The translations under genes were made by a program, and so were the position numbers. This document shows, piece by piece, positions 1-9,771 of a stretch of 64,000 nt of DNA. The notes beneath the pieces were generated by a model, which ran no database searches, was not told where the DNA came from, and saw only the letters and a list, made by a program, of their open reading frames with translations. The stretch is from Mycobacterium sp. SM1 (GTDB lineage: Bacteria; Actinomycetota; Actinomycetes; Mycobacteriales; Mycobacteriaceae), in the NCBI RefSeq assembly GCF_018361265.1, contig NZ_JAFLNH010000003.1, positions 322,501 to 386,500 on the forward strand. The letters are read 5' to 3'. Every line of letters begins with the position of its first letter. The first letter of the stretch is position 1.

Positions 1-800
1 GTTCCGGCCGCGATTCCCAGGGACACCAGCAGATTGACGACGAAGGTCGTGAGACCAATGAGCTGCTGATGGCCGAGGAACGCGACGACTCCCCGGGCGA
101 CCTGCAATTCCACCCCGACCATCAGCAGCAAGACGATTACCGTGACAACCGAACGGTAAACGAGCAGCAACATCGTAAAGATGACCGCGATGCTCACTGC
201 CGTGATCGTGGCGACCGTCCGGTCCCCGCTGCGGCCGATGTCGGCGGCGATCGGGGCGGGGCCGGTGACATATGCGGTGACCCCCGGCGGCGGCGGTGTG
301 CGCGCCACGATGTTGCGCACGGCTTCCACCGACTCGTTCGCTAGGGGCTGGCCCTGGTTGCCCGCGAGATCCAGTTGGACATAAACGGCCTTGCCGTCGG
401 CGCTTTGCGCGGCGTCCGCCGTGAGCGGATCCCCCCAGAAATTATGAATGTGGCGCACATGTTTCGGGTCGTCTTGCAGCTGGCGAATCAAATGATCGTA
501 GTATCGGTGAGCATTGTCGCCCAGGGGTTGCTGGCCCTCCAGGACGATCATTGCCACCGTCTGGGAATTGGACTCCCTGAAGTCCTCACCCATGCGCTTC
601 ATCGCCTTGAACGCCGGGGCGTCGGCGGGTTCCAGGGATACCGAGCGCTCTTTTTCGACCTGCTCCAGCGAGGGGACGGCGGTGCCCAGGATGACGGCGA
701 TCGCCAGCCACGCCAGGATGATCGGCAGCGAAAGCCGATGGATCGCCCGCGCCACGAATGATGGTGCGCTGTGGCCGTTGGCCATGTGCTTGTTGCTCAT
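1..800 (-). CDS. MmpL-family RND lipid transporter, N-terminal part (runs off left edge)
   Basis: An open frame reads leftward from an ATG at 800 to the window edge (about 266 residues) with no stop. The translation starts [20 protein letters not shown], then a first hydrophobic segment ([19 protein letters not shown]), a long periplasmic region, and a second block of hydrophobic helices near the window edge ([19 protein letters not shown]). This is the layout of mycobacterial MmpL proteins, which carry lipids or glycolipids across the inner membrane. The ATG overlaps the stop of the mmpS gene (ATGA at 797-800), so the two are translationally coupled, as is usual for mmpS-mmpL pairs. In GPL loci such pairs export the glycolipid, and I infer the same here. 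The rest of the protein (normally about 950-1000 residues) lies outside the window. Confidence 0.9.
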   Translation of the reverse strand, partial: MSNKHMANGHSAPSFVARAIHRLSLPIILAWLAIAVILGTAVPSLEQVEKERSVSLEPADAPAFKAMKRMGEDFRESNSQTVAMIVLEGQQPLGDNAHRYYDHLIRQLQDDPKHVRHIHNFWGDPLTADAAQSADGKAVYVQLDLAGNQGQPLANESVEAVRNIVARTPPPPGVTAYVTGPAPIAADIGRSGDRTVATITAVSIAVIFTMLLLVYRSVVTVIVLLLMVGVELQVARGVVAFLGHQQLIGLTTFVVNLLVSLGIAAG

Positions 801-1225
801 GCGGCCTTCAAAAGGCAGTAGGTAAAGGCGTTCACCTCGTGTGATATTCGTTCGGCCTTGACTTCGCCGTCGACCATGATGCGACAGCCAATGCTGTCAC
901 TGTTGCCTTGCGCCACGACACTTCCCACGGCCGTTGCCTCGGTGGTTGCGAACTCCAACGACCACGGCAAACGTGCGCCCTCGATATGCTGCGGGTTAGC
1001 GTCGACGTCGAAATAGCTGATGGTGGCCACGGTTCCCGGTGGGCCGAAGACCTCGTATGTCAGGCGCTTCGCGTTGAAGGGTTTGGTGTCATTCATTTTG
1101 GTGTCGGAATACGAGGGGCGTTTCTCAGAGCCGAATACACTGTGGAGCCGGGTCACGGTGAATCCTCCGCTGGCGATGACCACCAGTATGACCAACGGAA
1201 TCCATGCCCGCCGCAAAATCGTCAA
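797..1225 (-). CDS. MmpS-family membrane accessory protein
   Basis: This 142-residue protein has one N-terminal membrane anchor (residues about 8-26, [21 protein letters not shown]) and a beta-rich extracytoplasmic domain containing [21 protein letters not shown] and a late pair of cysteines ([20 protein letters not shown]). Both the size and these blocks are typical of MmpS proteins, which work with MmpL transporters in lipid or siderophore export. It is the first gene of a leftward pair; its TGA overlaps the mmpL ATG. The transporter set sits at the left edge of a lipopeptide/glycolipid locus, so export of the locus product is the likely role. Confidence 0.92.
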   Translation of the reverse strand: MTILRRAWIPLVILVVIASGGFTVTRLHSVFGSEKRPSYSDTKMNDTKPFNAKRLTYEVFGPPGTVATISYFDVDANPQHIEGARLPWSLEFATTEATAVGSVVAQGNSDSIGCRIMVDGEVKAERISHEVNAFTYCLLKAA

Positions 1226-1604
1226 AATCGCGAATCCCCTCGAGTTGATTCCGCACCCGCTGCCGTGTCAACCGCTCAAGCATGCAACCACAGATCGGCC
1301 GCGACCCACGAAACGGCGGCATTTCGAACGCGGCGGGCGTCGCAGCCCCGCCCAAGGCTAGCTTGCGGCGGTCACCTCAAGCGAATGTCGCCTCGGGGAG
1401 CGCGATCCGATCGTGATGAGTAAACCATATCGGTGCTCGGTTGGCTCCTTCCCCCTCGGTGAAGGGGAATTGTAGCGCGTATTGCCGGCGTCGACGCGGG
1501 GAAGCCGGCGCTGCTGCGCGAGGGGCAGGCCCGCAGGTTGGCGCGCGTTGTCCTCGGGCGCTCGCCAACTGCCGTCAACCTCCCCCGCGGGTGGGGGATG
1601 GCTG
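1226..1604. other. Intergenic region between acyltransferase and mmpS
   Basis: No credible gene is visible in these 379 bases. The region should hold the leftward mmpS promoter, although I see no convincing -35/-10 pair. Two short GC-rich hairpins are present: TTCCCC/GGGGAA arms at 1449-1469, and one at 1581-1598 next to the acyltransferase stop. Confidence 0.5.
1581..1598 (-). terminator. Hairpin just beyond the acyltransferase gene
   Basis: TCCCCC (1581-1586) can pair with GGGGGA (1593-1598) around a 6-base loop, 7 bases beyond the stop codon of the leftward acyltransferase gene. There is no U-tract, as is common for mycobacterial hairpin terminators. Position and stem are the only support. 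Confidence 0.4.
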
Positions 1605-3008
1605 CTACTCGATCTGGCCAGTCAGGCCGAACTCGGCCAGCACCCGCGCAGCCAACGCGCGCAAGGCGGGCTTGGTGTTCTCGGCGCCCGGCCGATAGGC
1701 CTCAACGGTGATGCCGATCTTGTCGCCGATGCGCCACGATTGGATGGTCAAATGCCCGCCCGCCCGCTCCAGCCACCGCCTTGTCACCCGCTGGCCGACC
1801 ACCCGGATGAGATGCAGCGTGTTGAGGTGGGCGCTAACGGTCGCGTACTCGTCATCGGTTCTGGCCAGGGCGTACACCACCACGCCGAGGTCGCGCAGAT
1901 TTGAGCAAAACACCGGGCGATCGGGGTCGGTGAGCGCCGCATCGGCCAGCCGTTGCAATGTGCGCCTCGGTGTTAGCGGGGCCAGCCACGCCAGGCGGCG
2001 CTCATCGTCGTCGGGCGTTTCCCGCAGCGCGGTCAGCGCCCGCCTGATGGCGGTCCGCGCATCCCGCAGATCCGTCGTGACCCGGGTCGGATCGACGCTA
2101 ACACGCGCATACGACACCGCGATCGCACGGGTGTCGGATTCGGTCCGCTCACTTATGGGTAGTTGCAGGGTGACGGCGCCGTCACCGGCGCGCCGGCGTC
2201 CCATGTACTGCCCAAGCTTTGCGGCCAGCCCGGCGAGCAGCGTGTCACCGGTGCCGCCTAGGGCCTTCGCCCGCGCATCCCAAGCATGCACGTCAATGTG
2301 CATGGTGATCACCGGTACGACGACGGTGACATCGCCGTCGCCGCCACCGGGGTCCGCGGGCCGTGACGGCGACGGTAGGGCACCATTGGGACCATAGGGC
2401 CGCCCGCGCCGGGCCAGCTTCGCCGCCGCGACCAGCGCACGGGCGACCTGGGGCGCGTCCCGCGCCGTTTGGCGGGCATCCTGCGCCACCGCACGCAGCC
2501 GGGTCCGTGACCGCGGCGGCGGGTAGCCCAGGTCGGACGCGTGCTCCAAGACGGCCCGGGCGATGGTGAGCGCGGAGCCGAAGCCGTCGATCAGGTAGTG
2601 CGAGATCACCAGGCTGACCGCGTTCGAGCCGTCGCTCAATGGCAGGACACCGATATGCCAGCCGGGTCCGCGTTCCACGTCGACGGGTAGCTGGGAGCGT
2701 TCATCGGCCCAATCGCTGAGCTCCACGCGGGGACGGGCGCGCTCGGCGACATCGATGTCCGCCGGCCCCGGATCCGACACCCACCGGAGCCGGGCAAACG
2801 GCAGCGGCGAACGCTCGATGCGCCGGCCCAAAAGCCCTTTGCTGAGATTGCGGTTGAAGCGCCGCACCCCGTCGACGTCGATAGCGTGCTCGTATACCCA
2901 CACGACCTGGATGACTACCCGCCGGCCGACGGCGCGATGCTGGGCGAACACGGCGTGGTCCAGGATCGCGAGCCGGTTGTCTGGCGGCCCATTGCCGGTG
3001 CTTGGCAT
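1605..3008 (-). CDS. Condensation-fold acyltransferase (WS/DGAT or PapA-like)
   Basis: This 467-residue protein has the length and pattern of the WS/DGAT and PapA acyltransferases that share the NRPS condensation fold. The catalytic HxxxDG motif appears as SHYLIDGFGSAL near residue 133. The N-terminus (LAILDHAVFAQHR) resembles the opening of wax-ester-synthase-like enzymes, and a late conserved-looking segment is PVFCSNLRDLG. Such enzymes move an acyl group from CoA or a carrier to a hydroxyl. In GPL and LOS loci they acylate sugars or the lipid core, so I infer acylation of the locus product. It is transcribed leftward with the mmpS-mmpL pair, diverging from GT1. It is not a close match to a named Atf/Pap protein that I can recognise. 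Confidence 0.8.
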   Translation of the reverse strand: MPSTGNGPPDNRLAILDHAVFAQHRAVGRRVVIQVVWVYEHAIDVDGVRRFNRNLSKGLLGRRIERSPLPFARLRWVSDPGPADIDVAERARPRVELSDWADERSQLPVDVERGPGWHIGVLPLSDGSNAVSLVISHYLIDGFGSALTIARAVLEHASDLGYPPPRSRTRLRAVAQDARQTARDAPQVARALVAAAKLARRGRPYGPNGALPSPSRPADPGGGDGDVTVVVPVITMHIDVHAWDARAKALGGTGDTLLAGLAAKLGQYMGRRRAGDGAVTLQLPISERTESDTRAIAVSYARVSVDPTRVTTDLRDARTAIRRALTALRETPDDDERRLAWLAPLTPRRTLQRLADAALTDPDRPVFCSNLRDLGVVVYALARTDDEYATVSAHLNTLHLIRVVGQRVTRRWLERAGGHLTIQSWRIGDKIGITVEAYRPGAENTKPALRALAARVLAEFGLTGQIE

Positions 3009-3189
3009 GCGGCCATTATCTCCTGTGTGGTGTTCCGGCCCACTGCCGTCGCCTTGTGAGCCGTGAGTGGACGGGCCAGACCACAGTCCCGCAACCGCAG
3101 TGCGGTGTTTAGGATCCTTTTCGGGAGTCGAGCTGAAGAATGCGAGGCACGGTCATTTTCACGTCGTCATTCATGCCGTTCATTGCGTA

Positions 3190-3201
3190 GTATGCGCATA
3201 C
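3190..3201. promoter_or_regulatory. Perfect 12-bp palindrome upstream of GT1
   Basis: GTATGCGCATAC is a perfect palindrome 33 bp before the GT1 start codon and inside the divergent interval between the acyltransferase and GT1. A partial copy of the core (GTGCGCAT) follows directly. It could be an operator, but no protein partner is evident. Confidence 0.3.
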
Positions 3202-3234
3202 TGTGCGCATGGTGCTGAAAGGCCCGAATCCGTA

Positions 3235-4497
3235 ATGAAATTTGTGCTGGCGAGCTATGGAACGCGCGGAGATGTCGAGCCCTGCGTCGCCATCGGCCGT
3301 GAGCTGGCGCGCCGCGGGCACGATGTGCGCCTGGCGGTGCCGCCCGACCTGGTGGGCTTCGTCGAGGCGGCCGGGCTGGCGGCGACGGCGTATGGGACCG
3401 ACACCCGGACGTGGCTGGATGCGCATCGCAACTTTTTCAGATGCCTATTAGGCAGTTTTTGGAAGATCCGGGATGTGGCCAGGTTGTTGCGCGAAGTTGC
3501 GGAGCCCACCAACCAGTGCTGGGCGCAGATGAATGCTCCGCTGGTGTCCCTGACGGAGGGGGCGGATCTGCTGATTGCCGGGAATTTCGAGGAGGCCGCC
3601 GCCAACGTCGCGGAGTACCACGGCATTCCGTTGGCCACGGTGCACTTCTTCCCGATGCGGGTCAACGGTCAGCTCCTACCGGTTGTGCCGCCAACGTTGA
3701 CCCGCCTCGCAATGAGGATCTACGAGTGGCTGGGCTGGCGAACAGCAAAGAGCGTCAGGGATGCGCTGCGCCGTGAACTGGGACTGCCGCAAGCGACGTG
3801 CCCCGCCCCCCGGCGCATCACCGAGCGCGGATCGCTGGAAATTCAGGCCTATGACGAGGTGTGCTTTCCCGGTCTGGCGGCCGAGTGGGCGAAATTCGAC
3901 GGCCAACGGCCCTTTGTGGGCGCCCTGACGCTGCAGCTGCCCACCGACACCGATGCGGAGATCGCCTCGTGGATCGCCGCGGGATCCCCGCCGATTTACT
4001 TTGGGTTTGGCAGCATACCGGTGGACTCACCCGCCGATACGCTGGCCATGATCGCCGACGCCTGCGCGCAGTTAGGCCAGCGGGCATTGGTGTGCGCCGG
4101 CTGGAGCGACTTTGGCAACGTCCCCCACGTCGGGCATGTCAAGGTGGTGGGCGCGGCGAATTTCGCCACGGTTTTTCCGGCCTGCCGCGCGGTGGTGCAC
4201 CACGGCGGTGTGGGTACCACGGCCGCGAGCCTGCGCGCCGGGGTGCCCACGTTAGTCCTGTGGATGGACCCTGGCCAAGCGATCTGGGGAGCGGCGATCA
4301 AACGGCTGAAAGTGGGCACCGCGCGGCGGTTTTCGAGCACCACCCGGGAGTCGCTGGTCGCGGATTTGCGCACCGTCTTGGCCCCGCAGTGCGCCGCGCG
4401 GGCCCGTGAGATCGCCACCCGGATGAGCACGCCCACCGACAGCGCTGCGGCCGCAGCCGATCTTGTGGAAAGCTTCGCCCGTCAGAAGATTGGATGA
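3235..4497 (+). CDS. GT1: UGT-type (GT1 family) glycosyltransferase of GPL/LOS type
   Basis: This 420-residue GT-B glycosyltransferase starts with MKFVLASYGTRGDVEP, the N-terminal signature shared by all the paralogues here. The C-terminal nucleotide-sugar-binding motif is [19 protein letters not shown] (HHGG near residue 321). It belongs to the family of M. avium GPL glycosyltransferases and M. tuberculosis Rv1524/Rv1526c, which transfer 6-deoxyhexoses or other sugars to lipid-linked acceptors. I chose the ATG at 3235 over upstream in-frame starts because the paralogues all begin at MKF/MRF. The C-terminal half is nearly identical to those of GT3 and GT4, whereas the N-terminal acceptor half differs, so it probably shares a donor with them but not an acceptor. 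The actual sugar cannot be read from sequence. Confidence 0.92.
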   Translation: MKFVLASYGTRGDVEPCVAIGRELARRGHDVRLAVPPDLVGFVEAAGLAATAYGTDTRTWLDAHRNFFRCLLGSFWKIRDVARLLREVAEPTNQCWAQMNAPLVSLTEGADLLIAGNFEEAAANVAEYHGIPLATVHFFPMRVNGQLLPVVPPTLTRLAMRIYEWLGWRTAKSVRDALRRELGLPQATCPAPRRITERGSLEIQAYDEVCFPGLAAEWAKFDGQRPFVGALTLQLPTDTDAEIASWIAAGSPPIYFGFGSIPVDSPADTLAMIADACAQLGQRALVCAGWSDFGNVPHVGHVKVVGAANFATVFPACRAVVHHGGVGTTAASLRAGVPTLVLWMDPGQAIWGAAIKRLKVGTARRFSSTTRESLVADLRTVLAPQCAARAREIATRMSTPTDSAAAAADLVESFARQKIG

Positions 4498-4586
4498 TTG
4501 ACCACTGCCCGCTGTCGACGCTCTGCCCGTGTCGCCATCGTCGAGAGCCCTGCGCGCATATTGCGTAAGGTGAATCAACGTGATAA

Positions 4587-5500
4587 CTAGTCTGCCGCAT
4601 GTGTCTTCCCGGTGCGTTGCAGCCAGGAGAGGATCTTCTCGTTGATGTCGTTAGGTCGCTCCACCAGCATGAAGTGGCCGACTCCCGGGATCAGCTCGGC
4701 GGCCGAGTCCGTGCCGCCATAACCGGGGATCCGGGTGATCTGCTCGGCGGTCACCCCGTAGCATCCGTCGGTGGTGCCATGCAGATAAAGGAGGGGCTGG
4801 CCGACGGTGCCTCCCCAGGCCGCCTCTTGCTCGGCGGCCCACTGGGCCGAGCCGAACTCGGTGGGGTCGAACTGGGCCCAGTAATAGCCGAGCGCTGTCC
4901 GCAGACAAGCCGGCTCGGCGAGCGCCTCCCGGACGTGTACCAGATCTTCGTCGGCCTGATAACCCGGGGACCAATCGCCCCAGATGTCCCGAATGAACTC
5001 AAAGTCATTCTGGCGCACCCGATCCTCGATCACGTGCCGCATCTGGAAGTACCAGAAATAAAAGCTTCGCTTGATCTGAGGATAGGTGAAGAGATTCTCG
5101 GCAAAGATCTCATACGGCGGGATATTCATGATGACCGCCCGACCCCACAAGTGTGGCCCGCGCCGAAGCGCTCCCCATGCCCCGACTGCCCCCAGTCATG
5201 AGCCACGAGCAAAGCGTTCCGGTCACCTCCGAGTTCGGCAGCCAGCGCCAACTGGTCGGCGACCAGCACGCTGGTGTGCACACGGGTGCGCAAGGGTGGC
5301 AGTTGGGTCGGCGCGTAGCCGCGCATGAACGGGGCGACGGCGTGGAAACCCGCCTCGGCCAGGGCAGGCAGCAAGTAGCGATACGTGAACGGCGAATCAG
5401 GAAAGCCGTGCACGCACAGTGCAAGTGGCCCTTGCCCGGCCTCCAAGTACTCGAACATGATCCCATTCGCGGTCACTTGGCCGCGCCGAAAATCCGCCAC
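4587..5500 (-). pseudogene. Alpha/beta hydrolase, epoxide-hydrolase-like, with a frameshift
   Basis: Read leftward, the first part begins at a likely GTG at 5500 (VADFRRGQVTANGIMFEY) and contains LALCVHGFPDSPFTYRYLLP and the nucleophile elbow LLVAHDWG. The second part, in another frame, continues WGRAVIMNIPPYEIFAE to GTTDGCYG and GVGHFMLVERP, supplying the late Asp/His. Together they make one alpha/beta hydrolase with an Asp nucleophile, as in epoxide hydrolases and haloalkane dehalogenases. The join is at a run of five C on the plus strand (5189-5193). Six would restore HDWGAVGAWGAL, the expected family sequence. So one base seems lost from a homopolymer, by mutation or sequencing error. Its role in the locus is unknown. 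Confidence 0.8.
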
Positions 5501-5669
5501 TTCGCTGTGCGCCCTTCTTGCTAATGCTAATGCCCAGTGGACTCTAACACTGGAGGCTCTCGGTGCTGATATGCGCCGGCCCCCCGGGGACGATTCGATG
5601 CGCGTCTCTTTTGGCAAGTCCGTGGGCCATGGTGACCGGGCACAGCTGCGCGGCGCCACCCGGAAGGTC

Positions 5670-6465
5670 TCAGCGCGGCTTGACGAGCAGACCCTGACCG
5701 GTGGGCAATGCACAGATTGGCATGCCCAATTCATTCGACACGGCATCCATGGCGAGGCGCTGCTCTTCGAACCCCCGGTTGGCGTAGTCGTCCAGCACCA
5801 CGAGGGCACCGGGAGAGAGGATCGGCCAAAAAAAGCGCAGCGCGGCGACTTCGGGTGGAGCACAATTCATATCGATATGGAGGAACGCCACGGCGCGCGC
5901 GTCGACCTGGTCGAGTGTCTCCGGAATCGCGCCGACGATGATCCGCTGATTCCGCCACTGCGAGAAATTCTTCCGGACATCATCTACAGAACTGACGTAC
6001 AACCCGCGGCGTAGGCAACGCCGGTTTCTCTTGAGCGCCGCGGCCCGGCGTACATCGTCTGCGAACAAGCGGGTATCGAGTCCCGCAAAGGTGTCGAGCA
6101 GATAAAACGTCTTGCCCAGCCGATCCCAATCGAGGAACTCCATCACGACGCTGCTCAAGAACCCATAATTGACTCCGCACTCGACGAAATCGCCGTCAAG
6201 GCGGCTGGCGCTGGCCGCCGCCCACAGCCCGACGTGCACCCGCCAGTGCCACCGATACCAGTCCTGGCCGCCCAAGGCGCGCACGCCGCGCTGATAGGCG
6301 CGTTGAAACGCGGTCGTCCAGGAAGGCGTGGCGATGAATACTAATCAAACCATCGTCGGCGTAGACATCTTTTAGGAGCCTGTGCACGAACCAGTAGGGC
6401 GTGCGGCCCGCCCACAGCATGAAACGAGCGCTGGCAGACAACCGTGTTGACACGCCGGCAACCAT
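5670..6465 (-). pseudogene. TylF/macrocin-type sugar O-methyltransferase with a frameshift
   Basis: The main frame (6284 down to 5670) has WHWRVHVGLWAAASASRL, GDFVECGVNYGFLSSVV (SAM site), FYLLDTFAGLDTR, and the late acidic motifs FLHIDMN and VVLDDYA. This is the pattern of TylF-type O-methyltransferases, which methylate rhamnose and related sugars in GPL loci. The N-terminal part (FMLWAGRTPYWFVHRLLKDV to IHRHAFLDD) lies in another frame. Inserting two bases near 6307-6313 would join them as DDRAFQRAYQRGVRALGG, as expected for the family. I place the start at the ATG at 6465; one at about 6419 is also possible. As written the gene would not make the full enzyme. It is probably a sugar O-methyltransferase gene that is decayed or misread at one spot. 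Confidence 0.78.
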
Positions 6466-6591
6466 AGCGCCTGCCGGCACCACGGGTTGTGCCGCGTGCC
6501 AAAACACGCCGATTGGTTTGCGGCGCGTAGCCTTCGCAGTGGGGTCCTGCCGCGGCCCAGTCCGCAAAGCGGCGGACCCCGTCTCGGCTAG

Positions 6592-8175
6592 CTACAGTTC
6601 CCCGGCCCCGATGGCTTTTTTGATGTGCTGGGCGCGCGCCACTTGCTGAGCGGTGTAGCCGATGAGCAGCGCCGCACCGCCGACCAGCACAACCACCCCG
6701 GCCAGCCAGCGCAGCCCGTAGGTGAAGCCGTGGTCTAACGCACGCAACTGGGCAGGGTTCATCAACGTCACTGGCGCACTGATGCCGCCCAGGCGCAGGG
6801 TGCGCGAGGTGATGACGGCCTGGATGACCGCCAGCACCACCGGCCCGCCCAGGCTGGACAAAATGAGCGCGATCGCCGAGGTGGGGCCGACGCGGTCCAG
6901 CCCGACATCGGCGATCACCGAGAGCGTCAGCGGAACGTTGACCACGCCGATACCGATACCGGCGACGACCAGCGGCGTCACCAGGTTCGGGAAGTACGGG
7001 ATGCCGTGGTTGAAGGTTGTCGCGCTGTACAGGATCGCCCCCAGCACCAAGACGCCGCCGCCGATCACGACCACCCGTGGCGGGAACCACGCCACCAGCC
7101 GTGACGACACGCCCGCCCCGGTTGCCGCCGCAATGGCGAACGGGATGAAGCTGACGCCCGCGCGCAACGCGCTATAGCCCAAGATGCTCTCGACATACAG
7201 GGCGAGCAGCACCGACAAAGTGAACAACACCCCGCCGGCCAAGAAGATGGTCGTGAAGGTGGCCAGCCGGTTGCGGTCGAAGAACAAATCGAACGGCACG
7301 ATGGGGTTTTCGGCCGTGCGCTCTACCACGGTGAATGCCACGAACGCCCCCAACGCCACCGCACCCGAACCGATAGTGGTGGCCGATAGCCAGCCTTTCT
7401 CGGGCCCCATCGCGAAGCCGAACACCGCCGCCGTGCAGGCCAACGTGGCTAGCCCGGCGCCGGTGGCGTCGAGCCTCATCCGCTCTTTTTGGGTCTCCGG
7501 GAGCGCGCTGCGTGCCACGGAGGTCACCAACAGCCCAATGGGCACATTGACCAAAAACACCAGCCGCCATGACACCTCGGTGAGCGCGCCGCTCACCACC
7601 AGGCTGAGCACCGCGCCAACACCGCCGACAGCCCCGAACACCGCCATTGCGGCGTTGCGCGACGGGCCCTTCGGGAAAGTCGTCGCCACCAGCGCAAAAG
7701 AGGTCGGTGAGACGATGGCGGCGGCCACGCCGTGCAGAAGGCGGGCCAACACCAGAATGGCGCCGTTCCAGGCGAGGCCGCACATGGCGGAGGCAAAAGT
7801 GAACAGCACGACCCCGCCGATGAAGGCGCGCTTGCGGCCGATGGCATCGCCCAGCCGACCGCCCAGCAGCACCAGCCCGCCAAACGTCAGCACGTAGGCG
7901 GTGACTACCCAACTCCGCCACGCATCGGAGAGGCCCAGCTCATTTTGGATCCTAGGAAGCGCGAGCAGCGCGATGGTGCCGTCCATGGCGGCCATCAGCT
8001 GCATGCCGGTGATGGCGCTAATCGCGCCGATAAACCGGCGCGACGGCAAAACGGCCGGGAAATACCTGCTCGAGCGGCCCAGTGCGGTCTGTTCGGCAGG
8101 CATGGGGGTCGCTCGCTTGGTGTGTGGTGTGGTCCCGTGAGGCAAGGCTTGCTCTCCATCGTTGAGAGCCGTCAT
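6592..8175 (-). CDS. MFS exporter, DHA2 (14-helix) drug/lipid:proton antiporter type
   Basis: This 527-residue membrane protein has many hydrophobic helices. The loop 2-3 signature GGRLGDAIGRKRAF and the motif-C-like AVFGAVGGVGAVLSLVVSGAL place it in the DHA2 branch of the major facilitator superfamily (EmrB/QacA-like). Length and the presence of extra helices fit 14 segments. A start at 8103 (MPAEQTALG) is an alternative to 8175 because the first 24 residues are poorly conserved-looking. Similar exporters lie in several mycobacterial GPL loci. Export of a lipopeptide or precursor is an inference; drug efflux is equally compatible with the sequence. It is transcribed towards the O-methyltransferase gene. 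Confidence 0.88.
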   Translation of the reverse strand: MTALNDGEQALPHGTTPHTKRATPMPAEQTALGRSSRYFPAVLPSRRFIGAISAITGMQLMAAMDGTIALLALPRIQNELGLSDAWRSWVVTAYVLTFGGLVLLGGRLGDAIGRKRAFIGGVVLFTFASAMCGLAWNGAILVLARLLHGVAAAIVSPTSFALVATTFPKGPSRNAAMAVFGAVGGVGAVLSLVVSGALTEVSWRLVFLVNVPIGLLVTSVARSALPETQKERMRLDATGAGLATLACTAAVFGFAMGPEKGWLSATTIGSGAVALGAFVAFTVVERTAENPIVPFDLFFDRNRLATFTTIFLAGGVLFTLSVLLALYVESILGYSALRAGVSFIPFAIAAATGAGVSSRLVAWFPPRVVVIGGGVLVLGAILYSATTFNHGIPYFPNLVTPLVVAGIGIGVVNVPLTLSVIADVGLDRVGPTSAIALILSSLGGPVVLAVIQAVITSRTLRLGGISAPVTLMNPAQLRALDHGFTYGLRWLAGVVVLVGGAALLIGYTAQQVARAQHIKKAIGAGEL

Positions 8176-8441
8176 AGCGGGCTACCCTACAGCACCGTTG
8201 AGACACCCTTGAACATGATCAGCCGCAAACCTTTACATCCTGGATGGGAGGTTGGTGCAATTTTTTGATGCATTGAGGAGATGCCCTGGGGATAAGTGGC
8301 GTTTCGCAGCATCCTCGAGCGTGTCTGGGAGTTATGTTGCTACAACAGTAGGGCTGCGGGGCGGCTATGTAGGTATGTTGGCCCCGCGTTTATCTCGTAG
8401 GAGTTGTAGAACGCGCCGCACCTGGGAGGCTGCGATCCGTT

Positions 8442-9713
8442 GTGAAGTTCGCGCTGGCCGGCTTTGGAACTCGCGGCGATGTCGAGCCGTGCGTTGCTGT
8501 CGGTCGCGAATTGCTGCGCCGGGGGCATGAGGTGCGCGTGGCCGTCTCGCCCAACCTGGTTGGTTTTGCTGAGGCGGCCGGGCTGAAGGCGCTCGCCTAC
8601 GGGCTGGATTCGCGGGTCATCGTTGAAGCCCAGCACAACTTCTTTTCGCGCTTCTTCGCCACCCCGTGGAGGGTCCGGGATCTGCTCCGGTTGCGCCGTG
8701 AGCTTGGCGAGCTCGTCACCGGGGGCTGGGCGCAGATGCACGCGACGCTGACGGTGCTGGCGGAGGGGGTGGATGTGCTGTTCACCGGCCTGGGTTACCA
8801 GCAGCTTGCTGCCGGTGTCGCCGCGTACTACGACATTCCGCTGGCGGTGTATCACTACCTCCCGGTGCGGCCTAACGGGCAGCTCCTGCCGTTTCTGCCG
8901 GCACCGGTGACCCGCTCCGCGTTGAGGATTTGGGAATGGCAGTTGTGGCGTGGCGCGGAGAAGCTTGAGGACACCCGGCGCCGTGCAGTGGGGCGGGCGA
9001 AGGCAGCGGGCCCTTCGCTACAACGGCCCGCAGAGAACCGGGTACTGGAAATCCAGGCCTATGACGAGGTGTGTTTTCCCGGTCTGGCGGCCGAGTGGGC
9101 GCAATTCGCCGGCCGGCGGCCTTTTGTCGGCGCGCTGACGCTGGAATTGCCAACCGATGCCGACGAGGAGGTCGCCTCGTGGATCGCGGCGGGAACACCG
9201 CCAATATTCTTCGGGTTTGGCAGCATGCCGGTGAAATCTCCCGCTGACACGCTTGCCATGATCGCCGCTGCCTGCGCGCAGCTAGGCGAGCGGGCGCTGG
9301 TGTGCTCCGGCTGGACCGATTTCGGCAGCATCGCCCGTTTTGGGCATGTCAAGGTGGTGGGCGCGATGAATTACGCGGCCGCGTTTCCGGCCTGCCGCGC
9401 GGTGGTGCACCATGGGGGCGCGGGCACCACCGCCGCGGGCCTGCGTGCCGGGGTGCCCACGTTGATTCTCTCGACAGTGGATCCCGGTCAGGCGATCTGG
9501 GGCGCGGCGGTCAAACGGCTGCACGTGGGCATCACCCGGCGCCTGTCAAAAACTACCTGCGAATCACTGGTGGCAGACCTGCGAACCATCCTCACGCCGC
9601 CATACGTCACCCGGGCCCGTGAGATCGCCGCCCGAATGACCAAGCCGGCAGACAGTGTCGCGGCCGCCGCTGAGCTGCTGGAGAATTTCGCCCGCATAAA
9701 ACATGTTGACTGA
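8442..9713 (+). CDS. GT2: UGT-type glycosyltransferase
   Basis: This is a 423-residue GT-B enzyme beginning MKFALAGFGTRGDVEP at a GTG, with GGGAGG about 12 bases upstream. The donor-binding motif [19 protein letters not shown] has its HHGG near residue 323. Its middle region (residues about 190-200) departs from the paralogues, reading RRRAVGRAKAAGPSLQRPAENRVLE where others have RRELGLPxATxPAPRR. It is followed 58 bp later by a methyltransferase on the same strand, suggesting a sugar transfer plus methylation pair. The sugar and acceptor are unknown. Its C-terminal half is less like GT1/GT3/GT4 than those three are to each other. Confidence 0.9.
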   Translation: MKFALAGFGTRGDVEPCVAVGRELLRRGHEVRVAVSPNLVGFAEAAGLKALAYGLDSRVIVEAQHNFFSRFFATPWRVRDLLRLRRELGELVTGGWAQMHATLTVLAEGVDVLFTGLGYQQLAAGVAAYYDIPLAVYHYLPVRPNGQLLPFLPAPVTRSALRIWEWQLWRGAEKLEDTRRRAVGRAKAAGPSLQRPAENRVLEIQAYDEVCFPGLAAEWAQFAGRRPFVGALTLELPTDADEEVASWIAAGTPPIFFGFGSMPVKSPADTLAMIAAACAQLGERALVCSGWTDFGSIARFGHVKVVGAMNYAAAFPACRAVVHHGGAGTTAAGLRAGVPTLILSTVDPGQAIWGAAVKRLHVGITRRLSKTTCESLVADLRTILTPPYVTRAREIAARMTKPADSVAAAAELLENFARIKHVD

Positions 9714-9771
9714 TCGACCGATGGCTGATCTCGGCGGTTGAGATCACACCGATCCAGTATGGGAGGCCCGC

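Noticed and set aside
5126..5863. A 245-residue leftward frame as a single gene
   Set aside because: Its first half reads through the TylF methyltransferase in the wrong frame; only the part from about 5500 on encodes the hydrolase.
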